A stretch of 18,872 nt of DNA, taken from positions 1-18,872 of the forward strand of contig JBBQHC010000050.1 in assembly GCA_038323615.1 (NCBI GenBank). Reading direction: 5' to 3'. The translations under genes were made by a program, and so were the position numbers. Positions 6,981-14,494 of this stretch are shown one piece after another. The notes below the pieces were generated by a model. It saw nothing but the letters and a program-made list of their open reading frames with translations. It was not told the origin of the DNA and did not search any database. The DNA comes from JBBKXP01 sp038323615. Its GTDB lineage: Bacteria; Pseudomonadota; Alphaproteobacteria; Rhodobacterales; Rhodobacteraceae. Each line of letters begins with the position of its first letter. Positions within the stretch are counted from its first letter, which is position 1.

Positions 6981-8069
6981 TTGAAAATTGTAAATTACGG
7001 TTTGATCGGCTGTGGCATGATGGGCCACGAACACATCCGCAATATCGCGCTTTTGCCGGGTGCCAGGATCGTCGTCGTGCATGATCCGGTCGCTGAACTG
7101 GCCGCCTCTGCCGCACAAGAGGCCGGGGGCGCGGTTATCGCCCCGACGCTGGCCGCGCTGCTGGCGCATCCCGATCTTGACGCGTTGGTCATCGTCAGCC
7201 CGAACCAATTTCACGTCCCGCAACTGCAAGAAATCGCGACCACGCGCCCCTTGCCGGTTCTGGTCGAAAAACCGCTTTATACCGATCCCGCACAGGCCGT
7301 ATGGGTCGCGGAATTTGGCAAAACCTACCCCGCGCCGGTCTGGGTCGCGATGGAATACCGCTATATGCCCCCGATCGCGGCCCTGCTGGCCGAGGCACAA
7401 GCAACCACCGGGGGCGTCAAAATGCTGACGATCCGCGAGCACCGCTTTCCGTTCCTGTCCAAGGTCGGCGACTGGAACCGGTTCAACGCCAATACTGGCG
7501 GCACCTTGGTCGAAAAATGCTGCCATTTCTTTGACTTGATGCGACTGGTCGTGCAGTCGGACCCAGTGCGCGTGATGGCCAGTGGCGGGCAGGCGGTGAA
7601 CCACCGCGATGAGGTCTACGACGGTAAACCCGCTGATGTTTGGGACCATGCCTATGTCATCGTTGATTTCGCCAACGGGTCAAAGGCGATGCTGGAACTG
7701 TGCATGTTCGCCGAAGGATCGCGCTATCAGGAAGAGGTCTGCGCCGTCGGCCCCTTGGGCAAGATCGAGGCGCTGGTTCCGGGTCCGGGCCGGTTCTGGC
7801 CGCCGCACTTGGGTGAACCGCCCGAACCGCAACTGATCCTGTCGCCGCGCAATCCCAAAGGCGAGGTGGTGCGCGACATCCCTGTCGATCCGGCCCTGCT
7901 GGCGGCAGGCGATCACAACGGATCGACCTTCTACCAACATCAGGGGTTCAACGCCGTGGTGCGCGGCGAGGGGGCCGTGCAGGTCAACGTCGCTGACGGT
8001 GCCTGGGCGGTGCGGATGGGACTGGCGGCGCAGGAATCGGCACGCAGCGGGCAGGCGGTGACTCTCTGA
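6981..8069 (+). CDS. Gfo/Idh/MocA-family NAD-dependent protein; candidate GH188-type sulfoquinovosidase
   Basis: This protein of about 362 residues has an N-terminal Rossmann domain (GLIGCGMMGHEHIRN, residues 7-21) and the family active-site elements E96-K97-P98 (VLVEKPLY) and H182/D185 in GGTLVEKCCHFFDLMR. The first clean start is a TTG at 6981, four bases after the GntR stop, with AAAGG eight bases upstream. It gives an N-terminus (MKIVNYGLIG) that begins at the first Rossmann strand. The in-frame ATG at 6936 would overlap the GntR gene by 41 bases. Some proteins of this fold are NAD-dependent glycosidases (GH109), and NAD-dependent sulfoquinovosidases (GH188), acting by transient C3 oxidation, have been reported in Roseobacter sulfoquinovose clusters lacking classical SQases. 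The window shows no GH31-type SQase, so that role is a strong context inference. The fallback is a sugar or polyol dehydrogenase. Confidence 0.9.
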   Translation: MKIVNYGLIGCGMMGHEHIRNIALLPGARIVVVHDPVAELAASAAQEAGGAVIAPTLAALLAHPDLDALVIVSPNQFHVPQLQEIATTRPLPVLVEKPLYTDPAQAVWVAEFGKTYPAPVWVAMEYRYMPPIAALLAEAQATTGGVKMLTIREHRFPFLSKVGDWNRFNANTGGTLVEKCCHFFDLMRLVVQSDPVRVMASGGQAVNHRDEVYDGKPADVWDHAYVIVDFANGSKAMLELCMFAEGSRYQEEVCAVGPLGKIEALVPGPGRFWPPHLGEPPEPQLILSPRNPKGEVVRDIPVDPALLAAGDHNGSTFYQHQGFNAVVRGEGAVQVNVADGAWAVRMGLAAQESARSGQAVTL

Positions 8070-8120
8070 TCTGGTGAACCGGGTTTCCCCGCGCTAGGCT
8101 GCCGCAAAACGGGAGGCGGC

Positions 8121-10196
8121 ATGGCGCAGGCGATCAGAATGGGTGTCGATATCGGCGGCACGTTTACCGATGTGGTGCTTGAGGTAGGGGATAAATCGTT
8201 TTCCACCAAGGTGTTGACGACCTACGCCGCGCCTGAAAACGCGATCACCGACGGCATGGCGCAGGTTTGTGCCAAGGCGGGCATCGGCCCAAGCCACATC
8301 GGTCAGATTATCCACGGCACGACCCTTGCCACCAATGCCCTGATCGAACGGCGCGGGGCGAAAACGGCGCTGATCACGACCCAAGGCTTTCGCGACGTGA
8401 TCGAAATGCGTACCGAAAGCAGGTTCGAACAATACGACCTGAACCTGACCCTGCCGGAACCGCTGCTGCCCCGCCAAATGCGCTATACCGTCGCCGAACG
8501 CATTGACGCCAAAGGCAATATCCTGATCCCACTGGACCGCGCCGAAGTCGAAGCGGTGGTCGATCAAATCGCCGCCGCGGGCTACGAGAGCGTCGCGGTC
8601 GGGACCCTGCATTCCTACCTGAACGATGCGCACGAACGCCTGATCGGCGCGGTTCTGGCCGAACGCTTGCCCGGTGTCATGGTGTCGCTGTCCTGCGAGG
8701 TCAGCCCACAGATGCGCGAATACGAACGCTTCAACACGGTCGTCGCCAATGCCTATATCAAGCCGCTGATGAAATCCTATCTGGGCCGGCTGGCGGGGCG
8801 TCTGGCGGACGAGGGCGTGACCTGCCCGATCTTCCTGATGCACTCTGGCGGCGGCATCATTTCATTGGAAAGTGCAGCGGAATTCCCAGTGCGGCTGGTC
8901 GAATCCGGCCCTGCTGGCGGCGCCGTTTTCGCGGCCAATATTGCCGCCCGCTATGGTCTGGACAAGGTTTTGTCGTTCGACATGGGCGGTACCACAGCCA
9001 AGATTTGCCTGATCAAGAACCAGACGCCAAAGACCTCGCGGGTGTTCGAGGTCGCTCGCACCTACCGTTTCAAGAAAGGCTCCGGGATGCCGATTTCGAT
9101 TCCTGTCATCGACATGGTCGAGATTGGCGCGGGCGGCGGATCTTTGGCGCATGTCGATGCGATGCGCCAGATTCGGGTCGGGCCGGAATCCGCAGGGTCC
9201 GAACCGGGGCCGGCATGTTACGGTCGCGGCGGGGAACGGCCTGCGGTGACAGACGCCGATCTGGTGTTGGGCCGTCTGGATGCCGATAATTTCGCCGGCG
9301 GATCGATCCGGCTGGACGGGGCGGCGTCGGCGCAGGCCTTGTCGGCGCACTTGGGTGATATTTTGGATATGGACGCGGTGACAGCGGCCTTTGGTCTGGC
9401 CGAAGTTGTCGATGAAAACATGGCCAACGCCGCCCGTGTCCATGCCGTCGAAAACGGCGAGGATCTGGCAGGCTACACGATGATCGCATTCGGCGGCGCG
9501 GCCCCGCTGCACGCAGGACGCTTGTGTGAAAAGCTCGGCATCGACCGCCTTCTGGTGCCGCCGGGGGCCGGGGTCGGTTCGGCCATCGGGTTCCTGCGCG
9601 CGCCCTTCAGTTTCGAGGCGAACAGGTCCGTCTATATGAAGCTGTCGGGGTTCGATGCGGGCAAGATCAAAGGCTTGCTGACCGAGCTTCAGGCAGAGGC
9701 GACAGCGTTTGTGCGCACCTGCGCAGCGGACGCCGAGATATTGTCCGAGTTCAAAGTTTACATGCGCTACACCGGTCAGGGCTGGGAAATCCCCATTGTC
9801 CTGACACCGGAACAGGCGGTGAACCCGGATATGGACACCTACCAGACCCTGTTCGAGGCCGATTATACCAAGCTGTTCGGCCGCCCTGTCGCGGGCATGG
9901 ATGTCGAAATCACGGTCTGGTCAGTCAACGCGACGACGCGGCCTGAAGCCGTGACGCGGATCGAGGAAGCCAAGCCCGGCGCGGCGACAAAGAGCGACAG
10001 CACCCGACAGATTTTCGATCCGGCCAAGGCCGCATTTGCCGACGCCGCCATCGTCTTGCGCAACACGATGCAACCCGGCGCCACCGTCCACGGCCCCGCT
10101 GCGATCACCGAGGACGAGACCACCATCATTGTTCCCGCCAGCCGCACCGCCCTGTGCCAGCCCGACGGCTGCATCGACATCACTGTGAAGGGATAG
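8121..10196 (+). CDS. hyuA: Hydantoinase/oxoprolinase subunit A (HyuA family)
   Basis: The 691-residue product is a full-length HyuA-type subunit with the actin/Hsp70-like ATPase fold. Its phosphate-binding motif VDIGGTFTD is at residues 9-17, HGTTLATNALIERRGAKTAL at about 65-84, RLVESGPAGG at about 258-267, a second phosphate motif FDMGGTTAK at 286-294, and IGAGGGSLAHVD with GSEPGPACYGRGG further on. These subunits pair with HyuB to carry out ATP-dependent lactam or hydantoin hydrolysis (5-oxoprolinase, N-methylhydantoinase) or ketone carboxylation (acetone/acetophenone carboxylase). Sequence alone does not choose the substrate. A GGGAGG ribosome-binding site precedes the ATG by five bases. 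It is 51 bp after the Gfo/Idh gene and three bases before hyuB, within the GntR-led operon. Its connection with sulfosugar use is not established. Confidence 0.94.
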   Translation: MAQAIRMGVDIGGTFTDVVLEVGDKSFSTKVLTTYAAPENAITDGMAQVCAKAGIGPSHIGQIIHGTTLATNALIERRGAKTALITTQGFRDVIEMRTESRFEQYDLNLTLPEPLLPRQMRYTVAERIDAKGNILIPLDRAEVEAVVDQIAAAGYESVAVGTLHSYLNDAHERLIGAVLAERLPGVMVSLSCEVSPQMREYERFNTVVANAYIKPLMKSYLGRLAGRLADEGVTCPIFLMHSGGGIISLESAAEFPVRLVESGPAGGAVFAANIAARYGLDKVLSFDMGGTTAKICLIKNQTPKTSRVFEVARTYRFKKGSGMPISIPVIDMVEIGAGGGSLAHVDAMRQIRVGPESAGSEPGPACYGRGGERPAVTDADLVLGRLDADNFAGGSIRLDGAASAQALSAHLGDILDMDAVTAAFGLAEVVDENMANAARVHAVENGEDLAGYTMIAFGGAAPLHAGRLCEKLGIDRLLVPPGAGVGSAIGFLRAPFSFEANRSVYMKLSGFDAGKIKGLLTELQAEATAFVRTCAADAEILSEFKVYMRYTGQGWEIPIVLTPEQAVNPDMDTYQTLFEADYTKLFGRPVAGMDVEITVWSVNATTRPEAVTRIEEAKPGAATKSDSTRQIFDPAKAAFADAAIVLRNTMQPGATVHGPAAITEDETTIIVPASRTALCQPDGCIDITVKG

Positions 10197-10199
10197 CCC

Positions 10200-11903
10200 A
10201 TGACCCTGTCAACCGTCGCCTATCAGGTGATGTGGAATCGCCTGATTTCTGTCGTCGAGGAACAGGCGCAAGCCCTTGTTCGGACAGCCTTTTCAACGTC
10301 AGTTCGCGAGGCGGGCGACCTGTCTGCCGGGGTCTATAACGCGCAGGGGCTGATGCTGGCGCAGGCCGTCACCGGCACCCCCGGCCACGTCAACGCGATG
10401 GCCGACGCGGTGGCGCATTTCATCCGCCGGATCGGGCGGCAAAGCATTTACGAGGGCGACGTTTACATCACCAACGATCCTTGGGAGGGCACCGGCCACC
10501 TGCACGACATCACGATGGTCACGCCGTCATTCCACAATGGCCATCTGGTCGGGTTTTTCGCCTGCACGGCGCATGTCGTCGATATTGGCGGGCGTGGCTT
10601 TGGCGCGGATGCGGCGAGCGTTTACGAGGAGGGGCTGTATATCCCGATCATGAAGTTCGCCGAACGCGGGACGGTCGACGAAACCCTTGTGCGGATCGTG
10701 CGCGGCAATGTCCGCGAACCGGACCAGTTGATCGGTGATATCTACGCTTTGGCCACATCGAACGAGATCGGCCATCGCCGTCTGGTCGAGATGATGACCG
10801 AATTCGGGCTGGACGATCTGGACGGGATCGGCGGGTTTATTCTGGAAAATTCGCGCCGGGCCACCATCGAACGGATTGCGGCGCTGCCGCGTGAAACCGC
10901 GACGGGTGAGATGACGGTGGACGGCTTCGCCGCGCCGATCACTTTGAAGGTCACGCTGACGGTTCACGCTGACCGGATCGTGTCGGATTTCAGCGGCACC
11001 AGCGGTCTGGACAAAAAGGGCATCAACTGCCCGCTCGTCTATGCCAAAGCCTATGCCTGCTATGCGTTGAAATGCGCCATCGCGCCGGAAATCCCCAACA
11101 ATGCGGCGTCGCTTGCCCCGTTCGAGATTGTCGCGCCGGTCAATTCCATCGTCAACGCAGTGCATCCGGCACCCGTCGCCCTGCGCCATATCGTCGGACA
11201 TTTCGTGCCCGATGCGGTCTACTCGGCGCTTGACCAGATCTTGCCGGGGGTCGTGCCTGCCGAAGGGGCAGGTTGCCTGTGCAATTTTCAGGTGTCGTTG
11301 CGGCCACGCACTGACGCCGTCGCGCCCAAAGATGCGGTGCGCAGCGAGGTGCTGACCTTCAACTCCGGCGGTGCAGGCGCTCGTCCCGACTTCGACGGGC
11401 TGAACGCAACTGCTTTCCCTTCAGGCGTCATGACCATGCCGGTCGAGGCGACGGAACATGCCGGTCCGGTGATCATCTGGCGCAAGGAATTGCGCCCCGA
11501 CAGCGGCGGCACCGGCAAGATGCGCGGTGGCCTTGGGCAGTTCATGGAGGTTGGCGCGCGCGAGGGCCACGAATTCGACATGCAGGCGATGTTCGACCGG
11601 GTGAACCATCCCGCACGCGGGCGGCGTGGTGGCGGGCCGGGGGCCTGCACGACCATCGCGCAGGACGACGGCACGGCGATGCAGGGCAAGGGCAAACAAT
11701 TCGTGCCCGCAGGTCGGCGCGTGATGTTGGCCTTGCCGGGTGGCGCGGGCTACGGCGCGGCGGCGGACCGTGACCCGGCGCTGGTCCGGCGCGATCTGGC
11801 GCGGGGGTATATCTCGGCGGATACCGCAAAAATCGACTACGGGCTGAGTGCGGCAGAGGTGTCTGCGGTGCAAGAGGCTGTGAAGAAAGGCGAATTTCAA
11901 TGA
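10200..11903 (+). CDS. hyuB: Hydantoinase/oxoprolinase subunit B (HyuB family)
   Basis: The 567-residue product has the HyuB-family N-terminus: EAGDLSAGVYNAQG (about 37-50), GDVYITNDPWEGTGHLHD (about 86-103) and HVVDIGG (from H125). The clustered Asp/His residues D93, H100, H102, D103 and H125 are in the region where family members bind metal, which is an inference for this protein. Later blocks SGTSGLDKKGINCPL and ELRPDSGGTGKMRGGLGQ (around residues 430-447) are also typical. It starts three bases after the hyuA stop and overlaps the SDR gene by four bases (ATGA), so A, B and SDR look translationally coupled. It would form the catalytic complex with HyuA. The substrate is unknown: 5-oxoproline, a hydantoin or another cyclic amide are the classical options. 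Confidence 0.94.
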   Translation: MTLSTVAYQVMWNRLISVVEEQAQALVRTAFSTSVREAGDLSAGVYNAQGLMLAQAVTGTPGHVNAMADAVAHFIRRIGRQSIYEGDVYITNDPWEGTGHLHDITMVTPSFHNGHLVGFFACTAHVVDIGGRGFGADAASVYEEGLYIPIMKFAERGTVDETLVRIVRGNVREPDQLIGDIYALATSNEIGHRRLVEMMTEFGLDDLDGIGGFILENSRRATIERIAALPRETATGEMTVDGFAAPITLKVTLTVHADRIVSDFSGTSGLDKKGINCPLVYAKAYACYALKCAIAPEIPNNAASLAPFEIVAPVNSIVNAVHPAPVALRHIVGHFVPDAVYSALDQILPGVVPAEGAGCLCNFQVSLRPRTDAVAPKDAVRSEVLTFNSGGAGARPDFDGLNATAFPSGVMTMPVEATEHAGPVIIWRKELRPDSGGTGKMRGGLGQFMEVGAREGHEFDMQAMFDRVNHPARGRRGGGPGACTTIAQDDGTAMQGKGKQFVPAGRRVMLALPGGAGYGAAADRDPALVRRDLARGYISADTAKIDYGLSAAEVSAVQEAVKKGEFQ

Positions 11904-12607
11904 CTGATCAAAAGGTGGCGATGATCACCGCAGGCGGCAGCGGGATGGGTGCGGACAGCGCCCGCGCCCTGGCCGCGGACGGATTCAAGGTGGCGATCCT
12001 GTCGTCGTCGGGCAAGGGCGAGGCGCTGGCAAAGGAACTGGGTGGCGTCGGCGTGACCGGCACCAATCAGTCGGTCGGTGACCTGCAACAGCTGGTCGAT
12101 TTGGCGATGGACACATGGGGCCGGATCGACGTGCTGGTCAACTCGGCAGGCCACGGGCCGCGCGCGCCGGTGCTGGAACTGACCGACGACGACTGGCACA
12201 AGGGGATGGACGTCTATTTCATGAACGTCGTGCGCCCGACCCGTCTGGTCACGCCGATCATGCAGGCGCAGGGCGGCGGGGCGATCATCAACATCTCGAC
12301 TTTTGCGGCCTTTGAACCCAGTCCGGTGTTCCCGACCTCGGGCGTGTTCCGGGCGGGATTGGCGGCGTTCACCAAGCTGTTCGCAGACAAATACGCCGCT
12401 GAAAACATCCGCATGAACAACGTGTTGCCTGGTTTCATCGACAGCCTGCCGGAAAAGGACGAGTTTCGCGCCCTGATCCCGATGGGCCGCTATGGCAACT
12501 CGCTGACCGAGATCGCCAGCGTCGTCGCGTTTCTCGCGTCCCCCGGCGGCGGCTATATCACCGGGCAGAATATCCGGGTCGATGGCGGGATCACGCGGTC
12601 GGTCTGA
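11900..12607 (+). CDS. SDR-family protein lacking the catalytic Tyr-x-x-x-Lys
   Basis: The 235-residue product has the classical SDR Rossmann fold: TAGGSGMG at 10-17 for cofactor binding, VNSAG at 80-84, N109 in the helix-4 position, INIS (S133), and the C-terminal block GGYITGQNIRVDGG. Where classical SDRs have Y-x-x-x-K, about 14 residues after the catalytic Ser, this protein reads S147-G-V-F-R151 (PTSGVFRAGLAAFTK). So Tyr is Ser and Lys is Arg. Similar atypical SDRs exist (SDRs with a V-RAG motif), so this may be a subfamily trait and not decay; the frame is intact and of normal length. It may catalyse a different reaction or bind a nucleotide-linked ligand. It overlaps hyuB by four bases (ATGA) and ends the operon, facing frcA tail to tail. 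Confidence 0.9.
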   Translation: MTDQKVAMITAGGSGMGADSARALAADGFKVAILSSSGKGEALAKELGGVGVTGTNQSVGDLQQLVDLAMDTWGRIDVLVNSAGHGPRAPVLELTDDDWHKGMDVYFMNVVRPTRLVTPIMQAQGGGAIINISTFAAFEPSPVFPTSGVFRAGLAAFTKLFADKYAAENIRMNNVLPGFIDSLPEKDEFRALIPMGRYGNSLTEIASVVAFLASPGGGYITGQNIRVDGGITRSV

Positions 12608-12618
12608 CGGCTCAGGCC
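12601..12618. terminator. Hairpin spanning both stop codons of convergent SDR and frcA genes
   Basis: GGTCTGA (12601-12607) pairs with TCAGGCC (12612-12618), seven pairs including one G-U (on the plus-strand RNA), around a CGGC tetraloop. It includes the TGA of the SDR gene and, on the other strand, the TGA of the ABC ATPase gene; only four bases separate the genes. It may serve as a compact bidirectional 3' end. There is no strong U-run on either side, so this is tentative. Confidence 0.4.
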
Positions 12619-13397
12619 ATTTCCATATCGTGATCGGGCATCTTGGCGCCGGTCATATAGGCAACTGCGTCGGACATCGAATGGGCCTTGGGGTCGATGA
12701 CACACAGGCGGCGGCCCAGACGGTGAACGTGGATCCGGTCGGCCACCTCGAACACATGCGGCATGTTGTGGCTGATCAGGATGATCGGGATCCCACGCGA
12801 ACGCACGTCCTGGATCAGTTCCAGCACCTTGCGGCTTTCCTTGACCCCAAGGGCGGCGGTGGGTTCGTCCAGAATGATGACCTTGGACCCGAAGGCTGCA
12901 GCACGGGCCACGGCAACGCCCTGCCGCTGGCCGCCGGACAGGGATTCTACCGGCACGTTGATGTTCTGGATCGTCATCAGGCCCAGTTCGGACAACTTGT
13001 TGCGGGCAAAGTCCTGCATCCGCTTCTGGTCCATCATCCGGAACACCGACCCCATGACGCCCGGTTTGCGCAACTCGCGCCCCAGAAACATGTTGTTGGC
13101 AATTGACAGGGCAGGTGACAGGGCGAGGTTCTGATAGACGGTCTCGATCCCGGCCTTTTGGGCGTCCTGCGGCCCCTTGAAGTGCAGGACTTGCCCGTCC
13201 ATCCGAATTTCCCCGTGATCCGGGGTGACGGCGCCGGCAATCGCCTTGACCAAGGTCGATTTGCCCGCCCCGTTGTCGCCGATAATGGCGGTGATTTCGC
13301 CGGGATAGAGGTCGAAATCGGCGCCGTTCATCGCGACGACAGTGCCGTAGCGCTTCATCAGGCCGCGACAGGTCAGGATCGGTATCTTGTCGGTCAT
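12612..13397 (-). CDS. frcA: Sugar ABC transporter ATP-binding protein (FrcA-like)
   Basis: This 261-residue ATPase of the CUT2 (ribose/fructose) ABC class has a single nucleotide-binding domain, as in rhizobial FrcA, in contrast to the duplicated RbsA. Motifs are Walker A GDNGAGKST (40-48), Q-loop Q89 (VYQN), signature LSGGQRQGVAVARA (from 153), Walker B VIILDEP (173-179) and the switch His H210 (LISHNM). The start at 13397 forms an ATGA overlap with the permease stop and has GGAGGG upstream. An in-frame ATG at 13418 would lie inside the permease gene and is less likely. It energises import by the binding protein and permease encoded just upstream. The substrate is probably fructose or a related hexose, by gene organisation only. 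Confidence 0.93.
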   Translation of the reverse strand: MTDKIPILTCRGLMKRYGTVVAMNGADFDLYPGEITAIIGDNGAGKSTLVKAIAGAVTPDHGEIRMDGQVLHFKGPQDAQKAGIETVYQNLALSPALSIANNMFLGRELRKPGVMGSVFRMMDQKRMQDFARNKLSELGLMTIQNINVPVESLSGGQRQGVAVARAAAFGSKVIILDEPTAALGVKESRKVLELIQDVRSRGIPIILISHNMPHVFEVADRIHVHRLGRRLCVIDPKAHSMSDAVAYMTGAKMPDHDMEMA

Positions 13398-14494
13398 TTC
13401 GTCGCCCTCCGCAGCCATTGGTCAAGTGCCACGGCGACCAGAACCAGACAGCCCGCCGCGAAGGTTTGCCAGTAGTCATCGACCCCGGCGGCGACGGCCA
13501 GTCCGGTGCTGAACACCCCGACGATCATCGCGCCGATCACCGATCCGGGGATCGACCCGCGGCCGCCGAACAGCGAGGTGCCGCCGATCACCACTGCGGT
13601 GATACTATCCAGGTTAGCGGTTTCGAACCCGATCGGCGAGATCGACCCGACCCGGCCCACCGAGACCCAGCCCCCGAAGGCACAGATCACCCCGGCAAAC
13701 GTATAGACGCTGATCAGCACCCGGTCGGTCTGGATACCCGCCAGCATCGCCGCATCGGGATCGTCGCCGATGGCATGCACATGGCGGCCCCATGCGGTCT
13801 TGGTCAGGACATACCAGACGGCAATTGCCAGCAGGATCAGGGCAATGCCGCCATAGGTGACCTTGGCCCCGCCATAGTTCAGTGCCTCGCCGAACCACAA
13901 CAGCGACGGCGCATTTTCACGGATGTCGGCACCGCGGATCGATTGCGACCCGGAATACCACAGTTTGAGCGCGGTAAAGATGCTGACCGTGCCGAGCGTC
14001 ACGATAAAGGGGGGTAGTTTGACCCGTGTCACCAGCATCCCGTTGACCCAGCCCATCAGGCCGCCAAAGAACAGCCCGATCAGGATCGCCAAACCCGGCG
14101 GCAAGCCGTTATCGACCGACAGCTTGCCCATGATGATCGACGACAGCACCAGAATGGCGGCAACCGACAGGTCGATGCCTGCGGTCAGGATGATCATGGT
14201 CTGGGCAATGGCGACGATGCCGACTACGGTGACCTGTTGCAGCACCGTCGAGATGGTGCGGGGGGTCAGAAACCGGATCGGATCGTGCAGCCAGGCGTCG
14301 ATGGCGCCAAAGGCCAGCACGCTGACGATCAGCACAAGCGCCGGAATGGCCGTGGGATAGTCACGCAGGAACGCACGGACCTGGTGGGTGAACGTTTTGT
14401 CGTCGCGGGCGAAACTGGCGACGGCGGCATCGGCCTTGTTCAGCGATGCCTCGTAATCTGAAATCGTCTTGGTCGGTTTGTCGGTGTCGGTCAT
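13394..14494 (-). CDS. frcC: Sugar ABC transporter permease (FrcC-like), likely translated from its internal start
   Basis: This is the permease part of the joined frame if translated from the ATG at 14494, which has an excellent G-rich ribosome-binding site (GGGGGG, six bases upstream). The 366-residue product matches the size of FrcC-type CUT2 permeases. About 50 polar residues are followed by multiple membrane segments starting near residue 51 (PALVLIVSVLAFGAI). It includes the family motifs TAGIDLSVAAILVLSSIIMG and, later, ITAVVIGGTSLFGGRGS. Its stop overlaps the frcA start by four bases (ATGA). It would form the membrane channel together with the FrcA ATPase. Independent initiation is inferred from the retained signals; without it only the joined protein would be made. 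Confidence 0.7.
   Translation of the reverse strand: MTDTDKPTKTISDYEASLNKADAAVASFARDDKTFTHQVRAFLRDYPTAIPALVLIVSVLAFGAIDAWLHDPIRFLTPRTISTVLQQVTVVGIVAIAQTMIILTAGIDLSVAAILVLSSIIMGKLSVDNGLPPGLAILIGLFFGGLMGWVNGMLVTRVKLPPFIVTLGTVSIFTALKLWYSGSQSIRGADIRENAPSLLWFGEALNYGGAKVTYGGIALILLAIAVWYVLTKTAWGRHVHAIGDDPDAAMLAGIQTDRVLISVYTFAGVICAFGGWVSVGRVGSISPIGFETANLDSITAVVIGGTSLFGGRGSIPGSVIGAMIVGVFSTGLAVAAGVDDYWQTFAAGCLVLVAVALDQWLRRATK

Noticed and set aside
8094..8843. 249-codon minus-strand frame across the start of hyuA
   Set aside because: It is antisense to conserved HyuA motifs and has no independent support.
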